Shown piece by piece: positions 10,183-19,688 of a DNA stretch of 64,000 bases (position 1 is its first letter; each line of letters opens with the position of its first letter). The DNA lies in assembly GCA_015068845.1 (NCBI GenBank), contig SVJR01000001.1:34009-98008 (forward strand), given 5' to 3'. Below the pieces are notes generated by a model. That model ran no database searches and had not been told where the DNA came from. It saw only the letters and a program-made list of their open reading frames with translations. This DNA comes from Oscillospiraceae bacterium. GTDB lineage: Bacteria > Bacillota > Clostridia > Monoglobales > Monoglobaceae. A program made the translations under genes and the position numbers.

Positions 10183-11570
10183 TATTTCTTTAAATATTCA
10201 TCAATGGCTTTTGCGGCGTTTTTGCCCGCACCCATTGCAAGGATTACCGTTGCGGCACCTGTTACTGCATCACCGCCGGCATATACGCCCTCACGCGATG
10301 TCAAACCACTTTCGTCCTTAGTCACTATGCAGTCGCGGCGGTCGGTTTCCAGACCTTCCGTAGTGCTGCGGATAAGAGGATTTGGCGATGTGCCGATTGA
10401 CATTATCACAGCATCCACATCCAGAATATATTCAGAGTCCTTAACTTCAACAGGTCTTCGTCTGCCTGATTCATCAGGCTCGCCAAGCTCCATTCTGACA
10501 CACTTTATACCGTTGACAAAACTTTGGTCATTACCTAATATTTCAACAGGGTTATTAAGGGTTTTGAAAATGATACCCTCTTCCTCTGCGTGTTCCACTT
10601 CCTCACGGCGGGCAGGCATCTCGTCCATTGAACGGCGGTAAACAACATACACTTCCTCAGCACCAAGACGCATTGCACATCTTGCTGCATCCATTGCAAC
10701 ATTTCCGCCGCCGACAACTGCGACCTTCTGAGCCTTCATTATAGGAGTTGCGGAATCTTCCTCATAGGCCTTCATAAGATTTGTTCTTGTCAGGAATTCA
10801 TTGGCTGAATATACGCCATTCAAATTCTCTCCGGGGATATTCATAAATCTCGGGAGACCTGCACCGGACCCGATAAACACCGCCTCATAGCCTTCCTCAA
10901 AGAGTTCGTCGACGGTCAGGGTCTTGCCGATTACCGCATTGGTAACAAATTCGACACCGAGAGCTTTTAAATTATCAATCTCGCGTTTTACAATATCTTT
11001 TGGGAGTCGGAATTCGGGAATTCCATATACCAGCACGCCGCCGGCGATATGGAGTGCCTCAAACACAGTTACGCTGTAACCCAATTTAGCAAGGTGACCG
11101 GCACAGGTAAGACCCGACGGGCCTGAGCCGACAACCGCAACCCGTTTGCCGTTAGGTTCTGCAACGCTTTTGGCTACAGCTTTTGCATTCTTCATATACC
11201 AGTCGGCAACAAAGCGTTCCAGTCTGCCAATTGCCACCGGCTCACCCTTGATACCTCTTACGCACTTTGCCTCGCACTGGGTTTCCTGAGGACATACTCT
11301 GCCGCATACCGCAGGGAGTGAGCTTGACTTGTAGATTATGCCATAGGCTGCTGAAAAATCGCCTTCAGCCACTTTTTTTATAAATTCGGGAATATAAATC
11401 TTTACCGGACATCCGCCGACGCAAGGCATATTTTTGCAGTCAAGACAGCGCTTTGCTTCGTCTATTGCCTGTTCTTCAGTATAGCCTAATGCAACCTCGC
11501 TGAAATTTTTGTTGCGGACTTCGGGAGCCTGAACGGGCATTTCGTTTTTCTTAGGTGACATATTTGCCAT
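10182..11570 (-). CDS. nfnB: NADH-dependent reduced ferredoxin:NADP+ oxidoreductase, large subunit (NfnB)
   Basis: Electron-bifurcating transhydrogenase subunit: with NfnA it couples NADH and reduced ferredoxin oxidation to NADP+ reduction, or the reverse. The 462-residue protein resembles glutamate synthase small subunit: two N-terminal cysteine clusters for [4Fe-4S] centres (CLDCKNMPCVGGCP and CPQETQCEAKC), an FAD-binding AVVGSGPSGLTCAGHLA near residue 147 and an NADP-binding VAVVGGGNVAMDAARCA. Because an NfnA-like gene lies directly upstream (TAATG overlap) and no glutamate synthase large subunit is present, NfnB is preferred over GltD; a SudAB-type sulfide dehydrogenase is the other possibility. 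Confidence 0.88.
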   Translation of the reverse strand: MANMSPKKNEMPVQAPEVRNKNFSEVALGYTEEQAIDEAKRCLDCKNMPCVGGCPVKIYIPEFIKKVAEGDFSAAYGIIYKSSSLPAVCGRVCPQETQCEAKCVRGIKGEPVAIGRLERFVADWYMKNAKAVAKSVAEPNGKRVAVVGSGPSGLTCAGHLAKLGYSVTVFEALHIAGGVLVYGIPEFRLPKDIVKREIDNLKALGVEFVTNAVIGKTLTVDELFEEGYEAVFIGSGAGLPRFMNIPGENLNGVYSANEFLTRTNLMKAYEEDSATPIMKAQKVAVVGGGNVAMDAARCAMRLGAEEVYVVYRRSMDEMPARREEVEHAEEEGIIFKTLNNPVEILGNDQSFVNGIKCVRMELGEPDESGRRRPVEVKDSEYILDVDAVIMSIGTSPNPLIRSTTEGLETDRRDCIVTKDESGLTSREGVYAGGDAVTGAATVILAMGAGKNAAKAIDEYLKK

Positions 11571-12412
11571 TATTCTCTTACCCCCTTAAACAGCTTGCAA
11601 GCTGCATCGTGGTGCTTGCGTTCGGTTTCTCTATACATTGAGCTGCGTCTGATACATTCATCAAAATCAACCAGGTGTCCGTCGAAGTCAGGGCCGTCAA
11701 CGCAGGCAAACTTCATTTCGCCGCCGACAGTCAGACGGCAGCCGCCGCACATACCTGTTCCGTCAATCATTATGGGATTCATACTGACAACTGTTTTTAT
11801 GCCCAGCTCCTTTGTGAGGAGCGAAATAAACTTCATCATAACCAGCGGACCGATTGCGATTACTTCATCGTACGCCTCGCCGCTTTCAACCAATTTGCGG
11901 AGTGCGTCGGTAACAAGACCCTTTTCGCCGTAAGAGCCGTCGTCGGTCATAACCACTATTTTGTCGGACACGGCTTTGAACTGGTCTTCAAGAATAACCA
12001 AGTCCTTGTTTCTGAATCCAACAATTGAGTGAACTTCGGCGCCGTTCTCCTTTAACGCCTTTGCTGTTGGATATGCAATTGCACAGCCGACACCACCGCC
12101 GATAACTGCCACCTTTTTGAGACCGGTCACCTCAGACGGTTTGCCCAGAGGTCCTACAAAATCGTGTATGTAGTCACCCTCGTTCAGATGATTAAGTCTT
12201 TCGGTTGTTGCACCGACAATCTGGAAAATAATCGTAATTGTACCGTCTTCGCGGTTATAATCTGCAACTGTCAGCGGAATTCTCTCGCCCATCTCATCGA
12301 CACGGAGAATTATAAACTGACCTGCCTGAGCCTTTTTTGCAACAAGCGGAGCTTCCACCTCCATAAGTGTAACGGTGGGGTTTAGTGACTCCTTTCTCTT
12401 TATGCGAAACAT
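11570..12412 (-). CDS. nfnA: NADH-dependent reduced ferredoxin:NADP+ oxidoreductase, small subunit (NfnA)
   Basis: Partner of NfnB; related to the electron-transfer subunit of dihydroorotate dehydrogenase B. The 280-residue protein has a ferredoxin-reductase-type FAD domain (about 1-100), an NAD domain starting at KKVAVIGGGVGCAIAYPTAKAL, and a C-terminal [2Fe-2S] cluster site with CGGC and a downstream Cys in FACVDGPDFDGH. The ATG follows GGAGGAAG. Stop and nfnB start share one base (TAATG). A weak upstream promoter region of about 120 bp is AT-rich and contains an 8 bp-armed palindrome (12504-12527) without an assigned role. Confidence 0.88.
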   Translation of the reverse strand: MFRIKRKESLNPTVTLMEVEAPLVAKKAQAGQFIILRVDEMGERIPLTVADYNREDGTITIIFQIVGATTERLNHLNEGDYIHDFVGPLGKPSEVTGLKKVAVIGGGVGCAIAYPTAKALKENGAEVHSIVGFRNKDLVILEDQFKAVSDKIVVMTDDGSYGEKGLVTDALRKLVESGEAYDEVIAIGPLVMMKFISLLTKELGIKTVVSMNPIMIDGTGMCGGCRLTVGGEMKFACVDGPDFDGHLVDFDECIRRSSMYRETERKHHDAACKLFKGVRE

Positions 12413-12535
12413 ATTTCTTCCTCCAATATGTAAAACAATCTTTTAAAAATCAAATAATATATTTAAATTACCATATAATAATTTAAAACGCAATTACCCC
12501 AGCAGACATATAAAGGCAAATATGTCTTTTAAAAG

Positions 12536-14635
12536 CTAAAATTTAAACACCACTTTATCGTTCTCGACGGCAAGTCTTGCGGAAAATTCCTTACCGGTGC
12601 GTTTTGAAACAAAGCCTGAAATCAGTTCGGTTGAACCGGACTCAAGCAGTTTTTTCATATTGTCAACCGATATGACCTTGCCACAGATTACATTGCCTGT
12701 TGAGAATTTACAGCCTTCGCGATAGCCGCTGCAGCCATACCCGAATTTTGTTCTGGTAACCGTACTTCCGCAAAGGGGGCACTTGCCGATTTCGTCACCT
12801 ACAAAGCCGTCAAAATTCTCGCCCCTTTTGGCTGCTTCTGCAAAAATTGCGGCAATTTCGGTCTTAACCATTTCAACTGCATCAGCAGTTGTGCTTTCGC
12901 CGCGGAACACTTTTTTGAGGGCAACGCCCATTTGCGAGGTTTTGAACTTGTCCATACTTATATTCATTCTGCTCAACGCTTCAATAAGGTTTTCGCCTGC
13001 GGGCAAAATTGTGTAGGTGTCCTTTTTTAGTAATATATACTCGCTTTTCCGTGCGTTGTCAATTATGCCTGTTCTGGTTGCTTCGGTACCCAGTTCAAGG
13101 CCCTCGAACATTGCACGGTACTCCTCCGCCTCGCTCTCCTGCTCGCTGAGATTTGCTTTTTCGTCCTTGAAAGGGTTTTTGAGATAGTTGTTGAGAGTTT
13201 CAATCGTGTAGTGCCTGGGTGGACTTGTCTCTTTTTCAACAGGCTGAAATTTGATATTCACCTTGTCGCCCTTTTTAAGTGCCGGCAGGATTTTATCTTT
13301 GCGTGTATATGTATCGTACGCTGTCCAGCCGGGCTGAACAATTACCGTACCTTTGAGAACAAATTCCTCCAACCCACCGACCGACACCGTAATCTCGGTC
13401 TTTTCAACCACACATTCCTCAGCGCAGAATACCGCAACAAAGCGGCGCATTATTGCGCTGTAAACCTTCATTTCGTTCTCGGAAAGCTTTGTTTTGTCAG
13501 GGATTTTATATGTGGGGGTTAATGCTGAGTGGGACTCGATTTTTGAATCGTCAAAAATCTTTTTATCGAATCGGAACTCCACCGGATATCCAAGCTGCTT
13601 CACCGATTGCAAAATAGTTTTTATCTTGCCCTGCTCGGCTGTTGCGAGGTACTCGGAATTGGTACGGGGATAGGTTACATAGCCCTTTTCGTATAATCCC
13701 TGAAGTATTTCAAGACTTTCCGCCATAGACATTTTATAGCGTTTACCCAAGTAGTTCTGAAGCTTGGTAAGCGAATACAGCTTTCCGGGGTTTAGCTTGT
13801 CCTTCTTCTTTTTCTTAGCTGTGACTACTGCGTCACAGGCATTATATTTTTCACAGAGCTCTTTGGCTTTACCACGCTCGTTTTTTTCAAATTTTTGTTT
13901 GCTGAGTAGTTCAATTTCCTCGCCGTTTGTTTCCGCCTTGCTGACCAGCGCATAATAAATATCCGGAACAAAGTTGCGGATTGCCATATCCCTATCATAA
14001 ATAGCCTTGACAATCGGCACAATTACTCTACCGACACGGAGGAGCGTCCCTGCCCTCAGCGTTGCATAACGGGTTAAATTTACGCCATAGAGCCAGTCGG
14101 TATAGGTTCTGGCATAGCCTTCGTTGGCTAAATTGTCATATTCGCTCTCATCCTTCAGACTTTTCATTGCCTCCTGGACGGTTTGTGGAGTCTGGTCGGG
14201 GAGCCATATTCTTTTCAAGGCCTTTTTCTCTTCCAGAGCTTTTGTGATACAGGTGCGGACAATTATCTCACCTTCACGGTCAGCATCGCCTGCGTTGATG
14301 ATTGTATCAACATCGTCACGGTTGCAGAGGTGTTTTATCACCCCAAACTGCTTTTCCGCTCCCGAGTCTGTTTTACGGGAGGCGTCTTTTTTTATTTCAA
14401 ATATGAACTCCTGCGGAAAGCACGGCAGGTTGTCCATTGTCCACTTTGGCTTTTCCTCGCGCACAGCGGAATATGCCTCTATATCTGCAAGAGAAAATAG
14501 GTGACCAAAGGCCCAGGTTATAATATAACCTCCGCCCTCATAATATCCGTCATACTTTGTCATTTTGCCAATGCCTGCCATAATATTCCGGGCAAGGCTT
14601 GGCTTTTCCGCAATTATCAGTACTATTTTAATCAC
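12536..14635 (-). CDS. topB: DNA topoisomerase III (type IA)
   Basis: Relaxes and decatenates DNA through a 5'-phosphotyrosine intermediate. The 699-residue protein has the TOPRIM N-terminus (IIAEKPSLARNI) with the metal-binding DADREGEIIV, the catalytic tyrosine in GYVTYPRTNSEYL, and one C-terminal zinc finger (CPLCGSTVTRTKFGYGCSGY). The start is uncertain: the only conventional in-frame initiator downstream of the upstream TGA is GTG at 14635, which forms part of its own GAAGGGTG ribosome-binding sequence with no spacer, so initiation a few codons later at a non-standard codon is possible. It is a single gene without close operon partners. Confidence 0.93.
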   Translation of the reverse strand: MIKIVLIIAEKPSLARNIMAGIGKMTKYDGYYEGGGYIITWAFGHLFSLADIEAYSAVREEKPKWTMDNLPCFPQEFIFEIKKDASRKTDSGAEKQFGVIKHLCNRDDVDTIINAGDADREGEIIVRTCITKALEEKKALKRIWLPDQTPQTVQEAMKSLKDESEYDNLANEGYARTYTDWLYGVNLTRYATLRAGTLLRVGRVIVPIVKAIYDRDMAIRNFVPDIYYALVSKAETNGEEIELLSKQKFEKNERGKAKELCEKYNACDAVVTAKKKKKDKLNPGKLYSLTKLQNYLGKRYKMSMAESLEILQGLYEKGYVTYPRTNSEYLATAEQGKIKTILQSVKQLGYPVEFRFDKKIFDDSKIESHSALTPTYKIPDKTKLSENEMKVYSAIMRRFVAVFCAEECVVEKTEITVSVGGLEEFVLKGTVIVQPGWTAYDTYTRKDKILPALKKGDKVNIKFQPVEKETSPPRHYTIETLNNYLKNPFKDEKANLSEQESEAEEYRAMFEGLELGTEATRTGIIDNARKSEYILLKKDTYTILPAGENLIEALSRMNISMDKFKTSQMGVALKKVFRGESTTADAVEMVKTEIAAIFAEAAKRGENFDGFVGDEIGKCPLCGSTVTRTKFGYGCSGYREGCKFSTGNVICGKVISVDNMKKLLESGSTELISGFVSKRTGKEFSARLAVENDKVVFKF

Positions 14636-14645
14636 CCTTCAGATT

Positions 14646-14690
14646 CGTTTAAAAAATGCAGGGGACGGTGCCGTGGCTCCGTCCCTTTAC
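14646..14690 (-). terminator. Probable terminator of ruvX-DUF1292
   Basis: GGGACGG (14662-14668) pairs with CCGTCCC (14679-14685), with GCC/GGC inside the loop. On the minus strand a T6 run follows after five bases. It lies between the DUF1292 stop and topB. Confidence 0.65.
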
Positions 14691-14700
14691 AATACTTTAA

Positions 14701-15024
14701 TTAGTCCTCAAAATCAAACAGGTCTGCGTTTCTCTCCTTGAACGCCTCATATGCTCTGTCAAGAATCTCCAAATCTTCTTCCGGAACAAGAATGTAGTCG
14801 TCATTCTCGTCGTATTCCATCTTGAGAATAATTACCTCGTCAACCTCGCCGTCATCCTCTTCCTTATAGGGAATGCAGATTACATAGTCGTTGCCGTCAA
14901 TCTGAACAGTATCGAGATGCTCTACTGTCTGCTTGTTGCCGTCGTCATCGTAAAGGTCAACTAAAAAATCATTTTCATTTGCTTCGTTTTCAATGTTTTC
15001 GAACTTGTCTGTCATTTTTTGCAC
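14701..15024 (-). CDS. DUF1292 domain-containing protein
   Basis: Small (107 residues), strongly acidic cytosolic protein of unknown function. The DUF1292 core is visible: NDFLVDLYDDDGNKQTVEHL, then DYVICIPY and VIILKMEYDENDDYILVPEE. Members of this family are usually encoded right after ruvX, as here (24 bp), often with ireB, which is absent from this window. The gene is read from the ruvX promoter and ends at the hairpin in front of topB. Confidence 0.9.
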   Translation of the reverse strand: MQKMTDKFENIENEANENDFLVDLYDDDGNKQTVEHLDTVQIDGNDYVICIPYKEEDDGEVDEVIILKMEYDENDDYILVPEEDLEILDRAYEAFKERNADLFDFED

Positions 15025-15048
15025 CTTCCTTATTTGCTTTATATAAAA

Positions 15049-15468
15049 TTATTTATTACTGTCAAGATACGCCTGCAATATGAACGCCGCCGCCACCCGG
15101 TCAACGGTTTCCTTCCGTTTCTTTCCACGGACATTGGTCTCATTCATCAGATTGTGTGCTGAAACTGTTGTGAGCCGTTCGTCCCACAAAACAACTTCGA
15201 GTCCCGTGAGTTCACGCACAATCGTGGCAAACCGTTTTGTCTTTTTGCCGCGGTCACCTACCGTACCGTTCATATTTTTGGGGAAGCCCAGAACTATTTT
15301 CTCAGCCTTCAGATTTTTTGCAAGCTCTGCTGTGTGCTGGGCAACCTTTTGCATATTCTTTTCGCTGTATACCTCAAGGGTATGTGCTGAAAACCCCAAC
15401 GCATCGGATGTGGCATAGCCCGTTCTGCTGTCGCCGAAATCCACGCCCAAAATCATCAGCTTTGCCAC
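15049..15468 (-). CDS. ruvX: Putative pre-16S rRNA nuclease / Holliday junction resolvase-like YqgF
   Basis: RNase H-fold nuclease of the YqgF/RuvX family, implicated in 16S rRNA 5' maturation. The 139-residue protein has the first catalytic Asp in ILGVDFGDSRTGYA, KIVLGFPKNMNGTVGDRG in the middle, LWDERLTT, and the DRVAAAFILQAYL C-terminal active-site helix. The annotated start is GTG at 15468, with a close GAAAGGG; an ATG four codons further (15456, Met-Ile-Leu-Gly) with GGTGG upstream is an equally good choice and matches the family start better. Confidence 0.92.
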   Translation of the reverse strand: MAKLMILGVDFGDSRTGYATSDALGFSAHTLEVYSEKNMQKVAQHTAELAKNLKAEKIVLGFPKNMNGTVGDRGKKTKRFATIVRELTGLEVVLWDERLTTVSAHNLMNETNVRGKKRKETVDRVAAAFILQAYLDSNK

Positions 15469-15497
15469 CGCCCTTTCAACAAAAATATTACCTCTTT

Positions 15498-15526
15498 ATT
15501 CTACCACACTTATCCATAGTTCGCAA
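15498..15526 (-). promoter_or_regulatory. ruvX-DUF1292 promoter
   Basis: On the minus strand TTGCGA (15526-15521), 17 bp, TAGAAT (15503-15498). The spacer contains TTATCCATA (15510-15518 on the plus strand), one base off a DnaA box. Confidence 0.7.
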
Positions 15527-15633
15527 GTGCTATTTTTGTCGATTTGCAAAAGTTTTACACAGCTATATTTTGCAAAAAATCTATGAATAATGTGAAAATT
15601 CCTCATAAACACCTATAAAACAACCTGTCTCCC

Positions 15634-15654
15634 TGTGGATAACTCTGTGGATAA
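15634..15654 (-). promoter_or_regulatory. Two perfect DnaA boxes in the ruvX-acn divergent intergenic region
   Basis: TGTGGATAA occurs at 15634-15642 and 15646-15654, i.e. two TTATCCACA boxes on the minus strand, 12 bp start to start. A near-match (TTATCCATA) lies at 15510-15518. The rest of the 346 bp gap between ruvX and the aconitase gene is AT-rich, with the divergent ruvX and acn promoters at its two ends and no sign of a gene. Confidence 0.6.
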
Positions 15655-15748
15655 AGTGAATTGTTTTTTGAAATTTGTCTCTCATTTAATCAAAATTGTT
15701 TTTTTCTTAACTTTTGTCTTTTACAGCTTATTTAAATTAGCCAAAAAC

Positions 15749-15777
15749 TTGACAAAGCCCTGAATTTTGTATAAAAT
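15749..15777 (+). promoter_or_regulatory. Promoter of the aconitase-isocitrate dehydrogenase-rex operon
   Basis: TTGACA (15749-15754), 17 bp, TAAAAT (15772-15777); transcription would start near 15784, 31 bp before the aconitase ATG. This placement rules out an upstream in-frame start at 15767. Confidence 0.88.
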
Positions 15778-15814
15778 AAAAGGGTATATTGTTTATTTAC
15801 GGAGGACAGCAGTT

Positions 15815-17749
15815 ATGGGACTTACACTTGCACAAAAAATCCTTAAAGAACACCTTGTATCCGGCGAGATGGTTCCCGGCAAGGAGATTGGAATTAAAAT
15901 CGACCAGACCTTGACTCAGGACGCCACCGGAACTATGGCTTATCTTGAATTTGAGGCTATGGGTGTTCCGAGAGTTAAAACCGAAAAATCGGTTGCGTAC
16001 ATCGACCACAACACTCTTCAGAGTGGGTTTGAAAACGCAGACGACCACAGATTTATCGGCAGCGTCTGCAAAAAACACGGAATATACTTTTCACGGCCCG
16101 GCAACGGAATCTGCCATCAGGTACACCTTGAAAGATTCGGCAAGCCCGGCAAAACTCTTATTGGTTCGGACAGCCATACACCCACCGGCGGCGGTATCGG
16201 TATGATTGCTATTGGCGCCGGCGGTATGGATGTTGCTGTTGCAATGGGCGGCGGCACATACTACATAACCTGCCCGAAAATTGTTAAAGTTGAACTCACC
16301 GGAAAGCTCAGCCCTTGGGTTGCGGCAAAGGATGTTATCCTTGAGGTTCTGCGCAGACTCACTGTCAAGGGTGGCGTTGGAAAGATTATCGAATATACCG
16401 GCGAGGGTGTAACAACCCTTTCTGTTCCCGAGCGTGCTACCATCACAAATATGGGTGCAGAACTTGGAGCTACTACCTCCATCTTCCCCTCAGACGAGAC
16501 AACCCGTGAATTTTTAAAGGCTCAGGAAAGAGAAGCTGACTTCACTCCTCTTTCTGCTGACCCTGATGCTGTATATGACGAAGAAATCACCATTAACCTT
16601 AGCGAGCTTGTTCCCCTTGCGGCGTGTCCGCACTCACCCGACAATGTGAAGTCAGTTGCAGAAATCGGGAATATGAAGATTGATCAGGTTTGTATCGGTT
16701 CGTGCACAAACTCGTCACTCCTTGATATGCTGAAGGTTGCATACATTTTAAAAGGCAAGACCGTTCATCCCGATGTGTCGCTCTCAATTGCTCCCGGCTC
16801 GAAGCAGGTTCTTAACATGCTGGCTGCCTGCGGCGCACTTTCGGATATGATTGACGCAGGTGCAAGAATTTTAGAGAGTGCTTGCGGACCTTGTATCGGT
16901 ATGGGTCAGTCCCCCAACTCCGGCGGCATTTCGCTCCGTACCTTCAACAGAAACTTTGAAGGACGCAGTGGTACAAAGGATGGTCAGATTTACCTTGTTT
17001 CACCCGAGCTTGCAGCGGCATCTGCACTCACCGGTGTTCTTACCGACCCGAGAACTCTTGGAGATATGCCCAAGTTTGAGCTTCCCGAGGTGTTCACCAT
17101 TAACGATAATATGGTTGTTCCTCCTGTTCCGGAAGAAGAAATGGACAGCGTTGAAGTTCTCAGAGGACCAAACATCAAGCCGTTCCCCGTTTCCGAAGCG
17201 ATGGCTGACGAGATAGATGCAAAGTGTAGTCTTAAGGTTGGCGACAACATTACAACAGACCACATTATGCCGGCAGGGGCAAAGATACTTCCGCTCCGCT
17301 CGAATATTCCCAAGATTTCGGAATACTGCTTTGCTGTTTGCGACGAGAAATTCCACGACCGTGCGCTTGAGCTTGGCAAGAGCATTATTGTTGGCGGCTC
17401 TAACTACGGTCAGGGTTCGTCACGTGAACACGCAGCACTTGCTCCGCTTTATCTTGGCATTAAGGCAGTTATCGTTAAGTCATTTGCGAGAATTCACATG
17501 GCAAACCTCATCAATGCCGGAATTATTCCTATGACCTTTGCAAATGAAGCAGACTACGACAGAATTGACCAGCTGGACGAGCTGAAAATAACAAATCTCA
17601 AGGCTTTGATTGCTGATGCAACGGAAATTACCGTTACAAATGTTACAAAGGGCTTTGACTTTACTGTTAAACTTGATTTGTCCGAGCGTCAGAGAGATAT
17701 GATAAAAGCCGGCGGCTTGCTTAATTACACAAAAGAAACCGGTAAATAA
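15815..17749 (+). CDS. Aconitate hydratase
   Basis: Isomerises citrate to isocitrate through cis-aconitate with a [4Fe-4S] cluster. The 644-residue protein has [13 protein letters not shown] near residue 120, the first cluster ligand in CIGSCTNSS near residue 296, the second and third in [13 protein letters not shown] near residues 356-359, and the C-terminal swivel domain with [16 protein letters not shown]. The ATG at 15815 has GGAGGA at 15801 and lies after the promoter. It is the short type (about 640 residues), related to mitochondrial and archaeal-like aconitases rather than the 890-residue AcnA. icd follows after 23 bp: the two provide oxidative 2-oxoglutarate synthesis for glutamate. 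Confidence 0.96.
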   Translation: MGLTLAQKILKEHLVSGEMVPGKEIGIKIDQTLTQDATGTMAYLEFEAMGVPRVKTEKSVAYIDHNTLQSGFENADDHRFIGSVCKKHGIYFSRPGNGICHQVHLERFGKPGKTLIGSDSHTPTGGGIGMIAIGAGGMDVAVAMGGGTYYITCPKIVKVELTGKLSPWVAAKDVILEVLRRLTVKGGVGKIIEYTGEGVTTLSVPERATITNMGAELGATTSIFPSDETTREFLKAQEREADFTPLSADPDAVYDEEITINLSELVPLAACPHSPDNVKSVAEIGNMKIDQVCIGSCTNSSLLDMLKVAYILKGKTVHPDVSLSIAPGSKQVLNMLAACGALSDMIDAGARILESACGPCIGMGQSPNSGGISLRTFNRNFEGRSGTKDGQIYLVSPELAAASALTGVLTDPRTLGDMPKFELPEVFTINDNMVVPPVPEEEMDSVEVLRGPNIKPFPVSEAMADEIDAKCSLKVGDNITTDHIMPAGAKILPLRSNIPKISEYCFAVCDEKFHDRALELGKSIIVGGSNYGQGSSREHAALAPLYLGIKAVIVKSFARIHMANLINAGIIPMTFANEADYDRIDQLDELKITNLKALIADATEITVTNVTKGFDFTVKLDLSERQRDMIKAGGLLNYTKETGK

Positions 17750-17772
17750 AACATACTGAAAGGAAAAAAATT

Positions 17773-18984
17773 ATGCAGAAAATAAAAATGACAACACCGC
17801 TCGTTGAGATGGACGGCGATGAAATGACCCGAATCATATGGAAGCTGATTAAGGACATCCTTATTCTTCCGTATGTTGACCTTAAGTCTGAATACTACGA
17901 TCTGGGCCTTGAATACAGAAACGAGACCGACGACAAGGTTACCTTTGACTCAGCTTACGCCACAAAGAAATACGGCGTTGCGGTTAAGTGTGCAACCATT
18001 ACCCCCAATGCAGAGCGCGTTAAGGAATATAACCTTAAGGAGATGTGGAAGTCACCTAATGGTACTATCCGTGCCATCTTAGACGGAACCGTTTTCCGCG
18101 CACCCATCATTGTTAAGGGTATTACACCTTACATTCCCACCTGGACAAAGCCAATAACCATCGCCCGTCATGCTTATGGCGATGTATATAAGAATACAGA
18201 GATGCAAGTTCCTGCCGGCTCGAAGTGTGAGCTTGTCTGCACCGACAAGTACGGCAACGAAATCCGCCAGACCATTCACGAATTTGGAGAAAGCAACGGC
18301 ATTATTCAGGGTCTTCACAACATTGATCAGTCTATCGCAAGCTTTGCCCGTTGCTGCTTTAACTATGCTCTTGATACAAAGCAGGATATCTGGTTTGCAA
18401 CTAAGGACACAATATCAAAGAAATACGACCACCGTTTCAAGGATATCTTTAACGAGATTTTTGAGGCTGAATACAAAGAGAAATTTGAAGCAGCAGGCAT
18501 TGAGTACTTCTACACACTTATCGACGATGCTGTTGCCCGTGTTGTGCGTTCAGACGGCGGATATATCTGGGCTTGCAAGAACTATGACGGCGATGTTATG
18601 TCGGATATGGTTGCGACCGCTTACGGCAGTCTTGCTATGATGACCTCGGTTCTTGTATCTCCTGACGGAACTTATGAATATGAAGCAGCACACGGAACTG
18701 TTCAGCGTCACTACTACAAGCATCTGAAGGGTGAAGAGACATCCACAAACAGTGTTGCGACACTATTTGCCTGGACCGGAGCACTCCGCAAAAGAGGCGA
18801 ACTGGACGGTCTTGAAGATTTGTGTAGTTTTGCAGACAAGCTTGAAAAAGCAACAATCAAGACAATTGAAGACGGAACTATGACCGGCGACCTTTACCTC
18901 CTTTCAAGTCTTGAAAATAAGAAAAAGGTTAATACAGAAGACTTCCTTCGTGCAATAGACGAAAATCTTAAGGCAATGCTTTAA
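17773..18984 (+). CDS. icd: NADP-dependent isocitrate dehydrogenase (eukaryotic-type, dimeric)
   Basis: Oxidatively decarboxylates isocitrate to 2-oxoglutarate, yielding NADPH. The 403-residue protein belongs to the subfamily that includes animal IDH1/IDH2: [16 protein letters not shown] at the start, [17 protein letters not shown] with the substrate serine/arginine region, [16 protein letters not shown], and [14 protein letters not shown] for cofactor binding. It differs in sequence from the E. coli Icd type. It is co-transcribed with aconitase and rex. The NADPH made here can be balanced against NADH and ferredoxin by NfnAB, which is encoded 5 kb upstream. Confidence 0.96.
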   Translation: MQKIKMTTPLVEMDGDEMTRIIWKLIKDILILPYVDLKSEYYDLGLEYRNETDDKVTFDSAYATKKYGVAVKCATITPNAERVKEYNLKEMWKSPNGTIRAILDGTVFRAPIIVKGITPYIPTWTKPITIARHAYGDVYKNTEMQVPAGSKCELVCTDKYGNEIRQTIHEFGESNGIIQGLHNIDQSIASFARCCFNYALDTKQDIWFATKDTISKKYDHRFKDIFNEIFEAEYKEKFEAAGIEYFYTLIDDAVARVVRSDGGYIWACKNYDGDVMSDMVATAYGSLAMMTSVLVSPDGTYEYEAAHGTVQRHYYKHLKGEETSTNSVATLFAWTGALRKRGELDGLEDLCSFADKLEKATIKTIEDGTMTGDLYLLSSLENKKKVNTEDFLRAIDENLKAML

Positions 18985-19034
18985 GCCGTGGAGAATCGAA
19001 CCCTTCTGTAAAATCAATTGGAGGAAATTTTGAA

Positions 19035-19685
19035 ATGAAAAAACAGGTATCCGCATCCGTTATCAATCGCCTGCCCAGATATTTCAGATATTTGGGTGAG
19101 CTTATGAATTCGGGTGTTGAAAGAATATCATCAAAGGAACTGAGTAAAAAAATGGGCGTAACTGCATCGCAAATCCGTCAGGACCTCAATTGCTTTGGCG
19201 GATTTGGTCAGCAGGGCTACGGCTATAATGTTGAATATCTTTACGGCGAAATTGCAACCATACTTGGTCTTAATTCCCGCTACAAGGCAATTCTGGTCGG
19301 TGCGGGAAATATGGGGCAGGCACTTGCTCAGAACACTACTTTTGAAAAGCGCGGCTTTACCCTTGTTGGAATTTTTGACACCGATCCCGAAAAAATCGGC
19401 AAAGAGATTAAGGGTATAAAAATTTCTGACGCTAAAGATATAAAAGAATTTATTGACAAAGAAACGCCCACCATGGCAATTATATCAACACCAAGAACCG
19501 TTGTTAATCAGGTGGTTCGTGAGCTTACCGATATGGGAATCAAGGCATTCCTTAACTTCTCGTATGCTGAGATTTCGCCCGATGACGATGTTGTTGTGGA
19601 GAACATTCATTTAAGTGACAGCTTAATGAGACTTTGCTACAAGATTTCATCAAAAGAAGACAATTCGGAAAATACTGAGGAATAA
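19035..19685 (+). CDS. rex: Redox-sensing transcriptional repressor Rex
   Basis: Rex represses anaerobic and fermentation genes until the NADH/NAD+ ratio rises. The 216-residue protein has an N-terminal winged helix (RLPRYFRYLGEL, then SKKMGVTASQIRQDLNCFGGFG) and a Rossmann NAD(H) domain with VGAGNMGQALAQ near residue 85. A GGAGGA site precedes the ATG. It is the third gene after acn and icd with no visible terminator between, so it may be regulated with carbon flux into 2-oxoglutarate. A degenerate Rex-like palindrome upstream of acn was considered and rated weak. Confidence 0.96.
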   Translation: MKKQVSASVINRLPRYFRYLGELMNSGVERISSKELSKKMGVTASQIRQDLNCFGGFGQQGYGYNVEYLYGEIATILGLNSRYKAILVGAGNMGQALAQNTTFEKRGFTLVGIFDTDPEKIGKEIKGIKISDAKDIKEFIDKETPTMAIISTPRTVVNQVVRELTDMGIKAFLNFSYAEISPDDDVVVENIHLSDSLMRLCYKISSKEDNSENTEE

Positions 19686-19688
19686 ATT

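Noticed and set aside
10182..11570. Glutamate synthase small subunit (GltD)
   Set aside because: No large subunit gene is adjacent and the tightly coupled partner is of the NfnA type.
15696..15713. Rex operator before the aconitase gene
   Set aside because: Only 10 of 14 informative positions match TTGTTAA-N4-TTAACAA and the site is in a T-rich stretch, so chance is likely.
15498..15780. Chromosome replication origin
   Set aside because: Only two perfect DnaA boxes and no dnaA, dnaN, recF or gyr genes nearby.
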